From contig JABUSX010000400.1 of the NCBI GenBank assembly GCA_021442545.1, forward strand, positions 1 to 5,625: DNA of 5,625 nt, written 5' to 3'. Position 1 is the stretch's first letter; each line of letters opens with the position of its first letter. Under the pieces are notes generated by a model. That model made no database searches. It was not told the DNA's origin and worked only from the letters and a program-made list of their open reading frames with translations. Positions 1 to 5,625 of this stretch are shown in pieces. The DNA comes from Eubacterium sp. (lineage in GTDB: Bacteria; Bacillota; Clostridia; Lachnospirales; Lachnospiraceae). Position numbers and translations under genes: made by a program.

Positions 1-125
1 ACAATACCGAAAGTATACTATATATCTTTTAAATAATCAACAGAAAAAGAAGAAGTCAGAAAGTTCCTTCTTGCAGGAAAAACTTTTTTATTGTATATTG
101 TTAAATCGTTCAGGAGGAAACAATT
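1..125 (+). other. AT-rich leader upstream of topA
   Basis: No coding sequence is visible here. The stretch is AT-rich and ends in the topA ribosome binding site AGGAGG at 112-117, eight bases before the ATG. It holds an imperfect stem-loop: AAAGTTCCT at 60-68 can pair with the segment at 75-86 if a three-base bulge is allowed, and a T run follows at 84-89. That could be a weak terminator of a gene left of the window. A second -10-like hexamer, TATACT, lies at 14-19, but its -35 would lie near or beyond the left edge. In many Firmicutes dprA precedes topA; no dprA sequence is present here. Confidence 0.5.
72..99 (+). promoter_or_regulatory. possible topA promoter
   Basis: TTGCAG at 72-77 (3 of 6 matches to TTGACA) and TATATT at 94-99 (5 of 6 to TATAAT) are 16 bp apart. 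Transcription would start near 106, leaving a leader of about 20 bases with the AGGAGG site. The -35 is poor and overlaps a weak hairpin, so this is only the best candidate. Read-through from upstream is also possible. Confidence 0.3.
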
Positions 126-2186
126 ATGGCATCAAATCTTGTCATTGTGGAATCACCGACGAAGGTGAAAACAATAAAAAAATTTCTTGGTTCCGGTTAC
201 TCGGTTCTGGCATCAAACGGTCATGTGCGGGATCTGCCTAAGAGCAGTCTCGGTATTGATGTGGAGAACGGATTCGAACCGAAATATATCACGATCCGCG
301 GAAAGGGAGAGCTCGTTGCGGCACTCAGGAAAGCTGCATCAAAGGCGGATAAAGTCTATCTGGCAACAGACCCTGACCGTGAAGGTGAGGCCATTTCGTG
401 GCATCTGGCAAATGCGTTAAAGCTGGATGAAAAGAAGATGAAACGAATCACCTTCAATGAGATCACGAAGACGGCCGTTAAAACATCTCTGAAGAATCCG
501 CGCGATATCGACATGAATCTGGTCGATGAGCAGCAGGCCAGACGGTGTCTGGATCGTATGGTCGGTTATGAAATAAGCCCATTATTATGGAAGAAAATCA
601 AGCGGGGTCTCTCTGCAGGGCGTGTTCAGTCGGTTGCGCTTCGGATTATCGCTGACCGTGAAGCGGAGATCAGTGCCTTCATTCCCGAAGAGTACTGGAC
701 GGTCGATGCGGAATTTTCTCTTGAGGGAAGAAAAAAACCGCTGAAAGCTGCTTTTTACGGAGCCGACGGGAAAAAAATGACGATCGGCAGTAAAGAGGAG
801 TGGGAAGGGATCCGGAAAGAACTGGACGGTGAAAGCTACCGTGTTGCCGAAGTGAAAAAAGGAGAACGTGTAAGCAAGGCGCCCCTTCCGTTTACGACGA
901 GCACGCTGCAGCAGGAGGCCTTCAAGGCCCTGAATATGTCGACAAGCAAGACGATGCAGATCGCACAGCAGCTTTATGAAGGAATCAGCCTGGGCCGTGC
1001 CGGAACAGTGGGTCTGATCTCTTATCTGAGAACCGATTCCACCCGTATTTCCGAAGAAGCCGATTCTGCGGTAAGAAGCTATATCCGGGAACAATACGGA
1101 AACAAATATGAAGCCGGCGGAAGTTCTTCCGGCAGCAAAAAGAAAAATGTCCAGGATGCACATGAAGCCATTCGTCCGACGGACGTGGAGCGGACGCCGG
1201 TCGTGGTTAAGCAGTATCTGACGAGGGATCAGTTCCGTCTGTACCAGCTGATCTGGCGCCGTTTCGTGGCAAGCCGCATGGCGTCTGCCGTTTTCGAGAC
1301 CAGCTCCGTTCGGATAGCCGGAGGACGGTATCTTTTCAGCGCGGCTGATTCGAAGATTCAGTTTGACGGTTACCTTTCTGTTTATTCGGAAGACGAGGAA
1401 CGCAGGAGCAAAGGAAACGACCTCGGCGGGATCACGCAGGGCAGCGCTGCGGAATGGATCAGTTTTGAAGAAGAACAGCATTTTACGCAGCCGCCGGCAC
1501 ATTATACAGAGGCGAGTCTCGTGCGTACACTGGAAGAACTGGGGATCGGGCGCCCCAGCACCTATGCTCCTACGATCTCTACAATCATCGGCCGCCATTA
1601 TGTGACGCGTGAGAAGCGGAATCTGTACATGACAGAGCTCGGTCATGTCGTAAACGACGTGATGAAACAGGCGTTTCCGAGGATCGTGGACATTCATTTT
1701 ACCGCCGGTATGGAAGAACAGCTCGACGAAGTCGGACAGGGAGAAAAAGAATGGAAGAGTCTGCTTCAGAAATTCTGGCCGGAACTGATGAAAGCAGTGA
1801 AAGCGGCGGAAGAAGAACTGGATCAGATCAAGGTGGAAGAGGAAGAGTCGGATGTAGAGTGCGAAAACTGCGGACGGCGCATGGTCATAAAATACGGACC
1901 GCACGGAAAATTCCTGGCCTGTCCCGGTTTTCCGGAATGCCGCAACACAAAACCTTATCTGGAAAAGATCGGCGTGTCCTGCCCGAAATGCGGCGGTGAA
2001 GTCCTGATCAAACGAACCAGAAAAGGACGGCGGTATTACGGATGCGAACATAATCCGGAATGCGATTTTATGTCCTGGCAGCGTCCGGTTGAAAAGCGGT
2101 GTCCGCAATGCGGAGGATACATGGCGGAAAGAGGCAGCAAGCTGGTGTGCGCTGATAAGACCTGCGGGTACGTTGAAAAGGCATAA
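126..2186 (+). CDS. topA: DNA topoisomerase I (type IA, omega protein)
   Basis: This type IA topoisomerase relaxes negatively supercoiled DNA by cutting one strand through a 5'-phosphotyrosine link, balancing gyrase on the nucleoid. At 686 residues it is close to the Bacillus length. The TOPRIM domain occupies roughly residues 2-115, with the acidic residues Glu9 and Asp82/Asp84/Glu86 (motif TDPDREGEA). The catalytic tyrosine is inferred as Tyr300 in SYLRTDS, with Arg302 beside it, and the HEAIRPT motif starts at His346. Three four-cysteine zinc ribbons close the protein: Cys579/582/599/605, Cys619/622/640/646 and Cys659/662/675/680. A Gly/Ser/Lys-rich linker lies at about 331-341. The ATG is supported by AGGAGG eight bases upstream and by the TOPRIM strand starting at once (SNLVIVESP). 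All catalytic motifs are present, so the gene should be functional. It appears to be monocistronic here. Confidence 0.98.
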   Translation: MASNLVIVESPTKVKTIKKFLGSGYSVLASNGHVRDLPKSSLGIDVENGFEPKYITIRGKGELVAALRKAASKADKVYLATDPDREGEAISWHLANALKLDEKKMKRITFNEITKTAVKTSLKNPRDIDMNLVDEQQARRCLDRMVGYEISPLLWKKIKRGLSAGRVQSVALRIIADREAEISAFIPEEYWTVDAEFSLEGRKKPLKAAFYGADGKKMTIGSKEEWEGIRKELDGESYRVAEVKKGERVSKAPLPFTTSTLQQEAFKALNMSTSKTMQIAQQLYEGISLGRAGTVGLISYLRTDSTRISEEADSAVRSYIREQYGNKYEAGGSSSGSKKKNVQDAHEAIRPTDVERTPVVVKQYLTRDQFRLYQLIWRRFVASRMASAVFETSSVRIAGGRYLFSAADSKIQFDGYLSVYSEDEERRSKGNDLGGITQGSAAEWISFEEEQHFTQPPAHYTEASLVRTLEELGIGRPSTYAPTISTIIGRHYVTREKRNLYMTELGHVVNDVMKQAFPRIVDIHFTAGMEEQLDEVGQGEKEWKSLLQKFWPELMKAVKAAEEELDQIKVEEEESDVECENCGRRMVIKYGPHGKFLACPGFPECRNTKPYLEKIGVSCPKCGGEVLIKRTRKGRRYYGCEHNPECDFMSWQRPVEKRCPQCGGYMAERGSKLVCADKTCGYVEKA

Positions 2187-2230
2187 GATTTTCCGTGCCG
2201 GTTATGAAATAATTGCGGAAAAACAGATTC

Positions 2231-2273
2231 AGTAAGGCACGAGGTTTCCGATATCCCGGGCCTTATTATTTTC
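2231..2273 (+). terminator. probable topA terminator
   Basis: AGTAAGGC at 2231-2238 can pair with GCCTTATT at 2260-2267 as an 8-bp stem with one G-U pair, and ATTTTC follows. The 21-base loop is larger than usual and the stem is AT-rich on its outer half, so it is a moderate candidate. It sits 45 bp after the topA stop codon, as expected for the end of that transcript. Confidence 0.45.
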
Positions 2274-2387
2274 TGTATGAGATACAGGCTGTCCGGCTGC
2301 AGTAAAGACTATTCAGAACATTTCTGCCTGCTCATCGTTTTCCGCAGGAGAAAACAGGATTAATTTCATAAAATACAGAATTTTTAT

Positions 2388-2399
2388 ACAAATATTTGT
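2388..2399. repeat. 12-bp perfect palindrome upstream of codY promoter
   Basis: ACAAATATTTGT is its own reverse complement. It ends seven bases before the codY -35 hexamer, a usual place for an activator or repressor site. No regulator can be named from the sequence. In AT-rich DNA such a palindrome can also arise by chance. Confidence 0.3.
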
Positions 2400-2406
2400 G
2401 TTTCGC

Positions 2407-2435
2407 TTGTAAAATTTTCGGATAACAAGTATTAT
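2407..2435 (+). promoter_or_regulatory. codY promoter (sigma-A type)
   Basis: TTGTAA at 2407-2412 (4 of 6 matches) and TATTAT at 2430-2435 (5 of 6) are separated by exactly 17 bp. Transcription should start near 2442, giving a leader of about 105 bases. This is the best promoter in the topA-codY gap and suggests that codY is transcribed independently of topA. Confidence 0.6.
2413..2427. promoter_or_regulatory. candidate CodY box in the codY promoter
   Basis: AATTTTCGGATAACA matches the CodY consensus AATTTTCWGAAAATT at 11 of 15 positions, with the first seven bases exact. It fills most of the spacer between the codY -35 and -10 hexamers, so bound CodY would block RNA polymerase directly. A second 11-of-15 match lies at 2379-2393, overlapping the palindrome there. 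Four mismatches are tolerated at some known CodY sites but are also common by chance in AT-rich DNA. Confidence 0.35.
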
Positions 2436-2547
2436 TGTGAACAGTCATACAGACAAACGGAAAAGTCTGATTTTTATGTCGTGTCGGAGAGAATGTTTTT
2501 TTGCAGTTTCCTGTACTTCCGGTTCTTCATGAAGGAGTTAAATCAAA

Positions 2548-3342
2548 ATGAGCGTTGAGTTATTGGATAAGACCAGGAAGATCAATAAACTATTACACAA
2601 TAACAATTCAACAAAGGTAGTTTTCAATGATATCTGTGAAGTCATGGTGGACTGCCTTAACTCCAATATTCTGGTGATCAGCAAAAAAGGAAAAGTTCTG
2701 GGCTGCGGCATGTGTGCCGGAACCAGACCGATTGAGGAACTGGTGGCAAACGAGGTCGGCAGTTTTATAGACGAACTTCTGAATGACCGCTTTCTGAGCG
2801 TTCTTTCCACGAAGGAAAATGTCAATCTGAGCACCCTTGGCTTTGACGGAGAAATAACCGAGTCGTATACGGCCATCATTACGCCGATCGAAATTGCGGG
2901 TGAAAGGCTGGGGACAGTCTTTATGTATCGTCATATTCCGGAGTACGGGATCGACGATATCATCGTAAGCGAATACAGCACGACTGTTGTCGGACTTGAA
3001 ATGATGCGTTCGGTCAATGAAGAAAGCATTGAGGAACAGCGGAAGGTGCAGGTCGTGAAATCGGCATTTCATACACTTTCCTATTCCGAGCTTGAGGCGA
3101 TCATCCATATCTTCGAAGAACTGGACGGAACAGAAGGTGTCCTGGTGGCCAGCAAGATCGCAGATCGTGTCGGTATCACCCGTTCGGTCATCGTCAATGC
3201 GCTTCGGAAATTTGAAAGCGCAGGCGTAATCGAAAGCCGTTCCAGCGGTATGAAAGGAACCCACATCAAAGTACTGGATACCTACATTTTTGATGAATTA
3301 AAAGAGATCAAGGAACGGAAAAAAGAAAAAAATCAGAGTTGA
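2548..3342 (+). CDS. codY: GTP- and branched-chain-amino-acid-sensing repressor CodY
   Basis: CodY is the cytoplasmic nutrient sensor of Firmicutes. With GTP and branched-chain amino acids it represses nitrogen, amino-acid and often virulence or sporulation genes. The 264 residues divide into an N-terminal GAF-type sensor (about 1-155), a helical linker with KSAFHTLSYSELEAI (about 170-185) and a winged helix-turn-helix at about 199-242. The recognition segment VGITRSVIVNALRKFESAG (208-226) is nearly identical to Bacillus CodY as I recall it. The sensor domain is much more diverged and a few residues shorter, with a cysteine-bearing GCGMCAGTR segment at 52-60. The C-terminus carries a lysine-rich tail (KERKKEKNQS). 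The start is fixed by GAAGGAG at 2531-2537, ten bases before the ATG, and by the family's LLDKTRKIN N-terminus. A palindrome CTTCATGAAG (2525-2534) overlaps the ribosome binding site. Confidence 0.96.
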   Translation: MSVELLDKTRKINKLLHNNNSTKVVFNDICEVMVDCLNSNILVISKKGKVLGCGMCAGTRPIEELVANEVGSFIDELLNDRFLSVLSTKENVNLSTLGFDGEITESYTAIITPIEIAGERLGTVFMYRHIPEYGIDDIIVSEYSTTVVGLEMMRSVNEESIEEQRKVQVVKSAFHTLSYSELEAIIHIFEELDGTEGVLVASKIADRVGITRSVIVNALRKFESAGVIESRSSGMKGTHIKVLDTYIFDELKEIKERKKEKNQS

Positions 3343-3397
3343 CCGTAAACATCTGAAAAGAAAAAAGCCGGAGGAAACCGGGAGTTTTCGAAGTGAT

Positions 3398-3441
3398 AAA
3401 GAGCCATGAAGCGGTGTCAGAGTGACCGCTCATGGCTTTTT
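3398..3441 (+). terminator. strong stem-loop terminator of codY, possibly bidirectional
   Basis: AGCCATGAAGCGGT at 3402-3415 pairs with ACCGCTCATGGCT at 3425-3437, a 13-bp stem with one bulged base and a 9-base loop. TTTT follows at 3438-3441. Outer A-U pairs from AAAG at 3398-3401 extend the stem. It lies about 55 bp after the codY stop. Read from the other strand, the hairpin is followed by CTTTAT, so it may also end the convergent transporter transcript, less efficiently. Confidence 0.85.
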
Positions 3442-3684
3442 CAGTGCGCTTTCCGCATCCGGGCTGAGGCGGTTTTCAGTGCACTTTCCGCATCCGGGCT
3501 GAGGCGGTTTTCAGTGCGCTTTCCGCATCCTGCCTGAGCCGGTTTTCAGTGCACTTTCTGCATCCTGCCTTAGTCAGCTTCCATAACACTTTCTGCATCC
3601 TGCCGGAAACAGCTTTCCTGGAGCTTTCTGCATTCTGGCTGAGACGATTTCGAGCACTTTCTGTACTATGCCTGTGAACTGTTT
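3441..3684. repeat. tandem array of about seven 35-bp units
   Basis: Units lie head to tail with no spacers: 3441-3475, 3476-3510, 3511-3545, 3546-3580, 3581-3615, 3616-3650 and a degenerate 34-bp unit at 3651-3684. Units 1 and 2 differ at one base, units 1 and 3 at three, units 3 and 4 at six, and units 4 and 5 at eight. The most conserved core is CTTTCYGCATCC. Because 35 is not a multiple of three the reading frame shifts each unit, and no open frame runs through the array. The array starts on the last T of the codY terminator and its last unit overlaps the final codons of the transporter gene. In the transporter transcript it would be 3' untranslated sequence. Its function is unknown. Confidence 0.9.
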
Positions 3685-4568
3685 TTTTTCGGGCTTATAT
3701 TGCACAGCAGAATGGAGAGGAGAACGAGTCCGATCCCGATCAGTCCCGACGGCGTCAGTCCCTCGCGAAATACCACGACCCCGAAGATCGTGGCAACGAC
3801 CGGTTCCACGGAAGCGATGACGGAAGCGGTGCCGCCTTCCAGACCTTTCAGACCGGCCGTATAGAAAAGGTAAGGCAGGACTGTTGTGACAAAGGCTGCA
3901 AGGATGCTGAAAAAAAGACGGTCCGGTGCGGCTGCGGCAGTTCGAAAAACACGAACGGGATCCGCAAGAGGGAGGATTCCCAGGGCGGCAATCAGGAAAG
4001 TATAGAAGGTGATCGTCAGGCTGTCGTAGCCGCGGTTCATGGCAAAACGGCTGAAGATCGTATACAGGGCGTAGCCGAAGCCGGACCCCAGACCCGTCAG
4101 AACAGCCTGCACGGGAATACTGACATTCGATCCGATGATCCCGGTAACCAGGACACAGCCGGCAAAGGCGAGAATTACGGCAAAGATCTTTCGCCCGGTC
4201 AGTTTTTCTCTGAAGAAAAGTGCAGAAAGAACGATTACAAACGACGGCGCCGTATAAAGCAGGACAGCTGCAGCAGACAGGTCAGTCAGAAGTATCGTTG
4301 TAAAATAGCAGAAACTGAAAAATACAATACTGAAAAGACCGCTGCCGAGAAAGCACCATATATCTTTCAGACGGATCCGCATACGGTCACGATAACGGAT
4401 CAGCATGATAGCCAGAAAGATAAGCGCAGTGATGACGATGCGAAGCTGCACGATCTCCAGAGAGGAAAGCCCCCAGCTGTTCATGGTGCGGACAAAGAGT
4501 CCCATCGATCCCCAGAGAGAGGCGGCGATCAGGACGAAGAGTACGGATTTTTTCTTTAAAGCAGTCAT
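3666..4568 (-). CDS. EamA/DMT-superfamily permease (10 TM)
   Basis: This is a 300-residue inner-membrane transporter of the drug/metabolite transporter superfamily. It has about ten hydrophobic segments, near residues 8-27, 38-57, 70-92, 97-119, 126-145, 153-172, 183-202, 217-237, 246-267 and 273-290. The internal EamA duplication is clear: PSFVIVLSALFFREKLTG (108-125) in the first half corresponds to EPVVATIFGVVVFREGLTP (255-273) in the second. The substrate cannot be read from the sequence; family members move amino acids, sugars, nucleotides or toxic compounds. It stands alone, convergent with codY and divergent from groES. No Shine-Dalgarno sequence precedes the ATG, and a perfect -10 box lies only six bases upstream, which suggests a leaderless mRNA. 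Met1 is still the likely start because the next in-frame ATG, Met22, would remove most of the first membrane helix. Its last codons lie in a degenerate 35-bp repeat unit. Confidence 0.92.
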   Translation of the reverse strand: MTALKKKSVLFVLIAASLWGSMGLFVRTMNSWGLSSLEIVQLRIVITALIFLAIMLIRYRDRMRIRLKDIWCFLGSGLFSIVFFSFCYFTTILLTDLSAAAVLLYTAPSFVIVLSALFFREKLTGRKIFAVILAFAGCVLVTGIIGSNVSIPVQAVLTGLGSGFGYALYTIFSRFAMNRGYDSLTITFYTFLIAALGILPLADPVRVFRTAAAAPDRLFFSILAAFVTTVLPYLFYTAGLKGLEGGTASVIASVEPVVATIFGVVVFREGLTPSGLIGIGLVLLSILLCNISPKKNSSQA

Positions 4569-4574
4569 GTGCCT

Positions 4575-4602
4575 ATTATACCCGGATTTGCCGAAAGTTC
4601 AA
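4575..4602 (-). promoter_or_regulatory. transporter promoter predicting a leaderless mRNA
   Basis: On the minus strand TTGAAC (4597-4602, 4 of 6) and a perfect TATAAT (4575-4580) are 16 bp apart. Only six bases (4569-4574) separate the -10 from the ATG ending at 4568. Transcription would start at or within a base or two of the A of the ATG, so no ribosome binding site could be on the message. Confidence 0.6.
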
Positions 4603-4620
4603 AAAAGATATGAAATCCGG
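4582..4620. promoter_or_regulatory. inverted repeat bracketing the transporter promoter
   Basis: CCGGATTT at 4582-4589 and AAATCCGG at 4613-4620 form a perfect 8-bp inverted repeat with a 23-base gap, so the arm centres are 31 bp apart, about three helical turns. One arm lies in the -35/-10 spacer and the other just upstream of the -35. This could be a paired operator on one DNA face. No regulator is identifiable. Confidence 0.35.
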
Positions 4621-4665
4621 ACGCGTACGGAAAAGTGAAAGAAAAGTAAAAAGTCAAATTTAATA

Positions 4666-4693
4666 TTGCATTCAAAAGAAAAGCGTGTATAAT
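4666..4693 (+). promoter_or_regulatory. groESL promoter
   Basis: A perfect TATAAT at 4688-4693 follows a weak -35, TTGCAT at 4666-4671 (3 of 6), with a 16-bp spacer. The predicted start near 4700 puts the CIRCE operator right after it, the standard arrangement for class I heat-shock operons with sigma-A promoters. Confidence 0.75.
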
Positions 4694-4705
4694 TGTTGTC
4701 AGTGA

Positions 4706-4732
4706 GTAGCACTCGACCTATAAGAGTGCTAA
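4706..4732. promoter_or_regulatory. CIRCE operator (HrcA binding site)
   Basis: GTAGCACTC at 4706-4714 and GAGTGCTAA at 4724-4732 flank a 9-base spacer, matching the canonical CIRCE element TTAGCACTC-N9-GAGTGCTAA except for the first base of the left arm. HrcA binds it as a repressor and is itself kept active by GroEL, so groESL is induced when unfolded protein occupies GroEL. The element lies 36 bases before the groES ATG, inside the predicted leader. hrcA itself is not in the window. Confidence 0.95.
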
Positions 4733-4768
4733 TAAATACAAGATCATTTATGAAGGAGGCATTTTACT

Positions 4769-5041
4769 ATGAAGTTAGTTCCGTTGGGAGACAGAGTCGT
4801 TTTAAAGCAGCTTGAAGCAGAAGAGAAGACAAAATCCGGCATCATCCTTGCAGCATCCGCTCAGGAAAAACCGCAGGAGGCCGTAGTTGTGGCCGTCGGT
4901 CCCGGAACAGATGACGTAAAGATGGAAGTCAAGGTTAAAGATAAAGTTATCTACAGCAAATATGCAGGAACAGAAGTTAAGCTGGATGGTGAAGAATATA
5001 TTATTGTGAAGCATTCGGATATTCTGGCAATCGTAAAGTAA
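4769..5041 (+). CDS. groES: co-chaperonin GroES (Hsp10)
   Basis: GroES forms the heptameric lid that caps GroEL in the cytoplasm and closes the folding chamber. The 90 residues start with the family signature PLGDRVVLK (5-13). The mobile loop at about 17-33 carries the GroEL-contacting hydrophobic triplet Ile25-Ile26-Leu27. The conserved SKYAGTEVK (63-71) and C-terminal SDILAIV follow. The roof hairpin after VGPG (43-46) is several residues shorter than in the 94-residue Bacillus protein as I recall it. The start is supported by AAGGAGG at 4753-4759, nine bases upstream. The gene is first in the groESL operon, under a sigma-A promoter and a CIRCE operator, and is followed 18 bp later by groEL. 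Confidence 0.98.
   Translation: MKLVPLGDRVVLKQLEAEEKTKSGIILAASAQEKPQEAVVVAVGPGTDDVKMEVKVKDKVIYSKYAGTEVKLDGEEYIIVKHSDILAIVK

Positions 5042-5625
<584 letters not shown>

Larger units (their letters stand above)
2187..2547 (+). other. topA-codY intergenic region
   Basis: This 361-bp stretch has no convincing coding sequence. Three bases past the topA stop is a perfect 7-bp inverted repeat, TTTTCCG at 2189-2195 and CGGAAAA at 2216-2222, with no T run after it. Next come the probable topA terminator (2231-2273), the codY promoter (2407-2435) and a leader of roughly 105 bases. The leader contains a small stem-loop, CAGAC at 2450-2454 with GTCTG at 2465-2469, followed by ATTTTT. I see no riboswitch or T-box that I can name. 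Confidence 0.5.

Noticed and set aside
60..89. Terminator of an upstream gene
   Set aside because: The stem needs a three-base bulge and is AT-rich; without the upstream gene in view it cannot be called, so it is only mentioned in the leader entry.
585..2108. 507-codon open frame on the minus strand inside topA
   Set aside because: It lies fully antisense to a well-supported topoisomerase gene, its translation has no recognisable domain, and it is a by-product of topA codon usage.
2189..2222. TTTTCCG/CGGAAAA inverted repeat as the topA terminator
   Set aside because: The 20-base loop is long and no T run follows; the stem-loop at 2231-2273 fits better.
2529..2558. Nine-codon mini open frame (ATG at 2529) overlapping the codY start
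   Set aside because: No ribosome binding site of its own; its ATG is part of the CTTCATGAAG palindrome beside the codY Shine-Dalgarno sequence.
2608..3264. 218-codon minus-strand open frame inside codY
   Set aside because: Antisense to codY and unlike any known protein; codY is fixed by family similarity and a good ribosome binding site.
3368..3390. First terminator after codY from the CCGG-N6-CCGG hairpin followed by GAGTTTTC
   Set aside because: The stem is only four pairs and the T run is short and displaced; the hairpin at 3398-3441 is far stronger.
3441..3684. CRISPR array
   Set aside because: The 35-bp units are contiguous with no unique spacers, identity decays along the array and no cas genes are present.
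4405..4638. 77-codon plus-strand open frame across the start of the transporter
   Set aside because: It mostly mirrors the transporter gene and its promoter on the opposite strand and encodes nothing recognisable.

Overview
The window looks like chromosomal core sequence from a clostridial Firmicute, most likely Lachnospiraceae. The reasons are a CodY repressor of the 'MSVELLDKTRKINKLLHNNN' type with an intact C-terminal winged helix, a 686-residue topoisomerase I with three C-terminal zinc ribbons, a CIRCE/HrcA-controlled groESL operon, AGGAGG-type ribosome binding sites and moderate GC content. The family assignment is from memory of these proteins, not from a search.

Layout from left to right. 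At 1-125 is an AT-rich leader. At 126-2186 is topA (+). At 2187-2547 is a 361-bp intergenic stretch with a likely topA terminator and a well-formed codY promoter, whose -35/-10 spacer holds a CodY-box-like site. At 2548-3342 is codY (+), followed by a strong stem-loop terminator at 3398-3441. At 3441-3684 is a tandem array of about seven 35-bp units that decays steadily in identity and runs into the last codons of the next gene. At 3666-4568 (-) is a 10-TM EamA/DMT-family transporter convergent with codY. At 4569-4768 is a divergent control region: a minus-strand promoter so close to the transporter ATG that its mRNA should be leaderless, and a plus-strand promoter with a CIRCE operator. At 4769-5041 is groES (+), and at 5060 groEL (+) begins and runs off the right edge.

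The genes serve separate housekeeping roles: DNA supercoiling (TopA), nutrient-responsive repression (CodY), small-molecule transport of unknown substrate, and protein folding (GroES/GroEL). topA and codY each seem to have their own promoter and terminator. groES and groEL form one heat-shock operon. The transporter is transcribed alone, and its message would be expected to run through the 35-bp array to the hairpin it shares with codY.

I see no new multi-gene defence or biosynthetic system here. The least explained items are the graded 35-bp array with a possibly conserved mini-hairpin, the predicted leaderless transporter mRNA with an inverted repeat around its promoter, and the possible CodY autoregulatory site.
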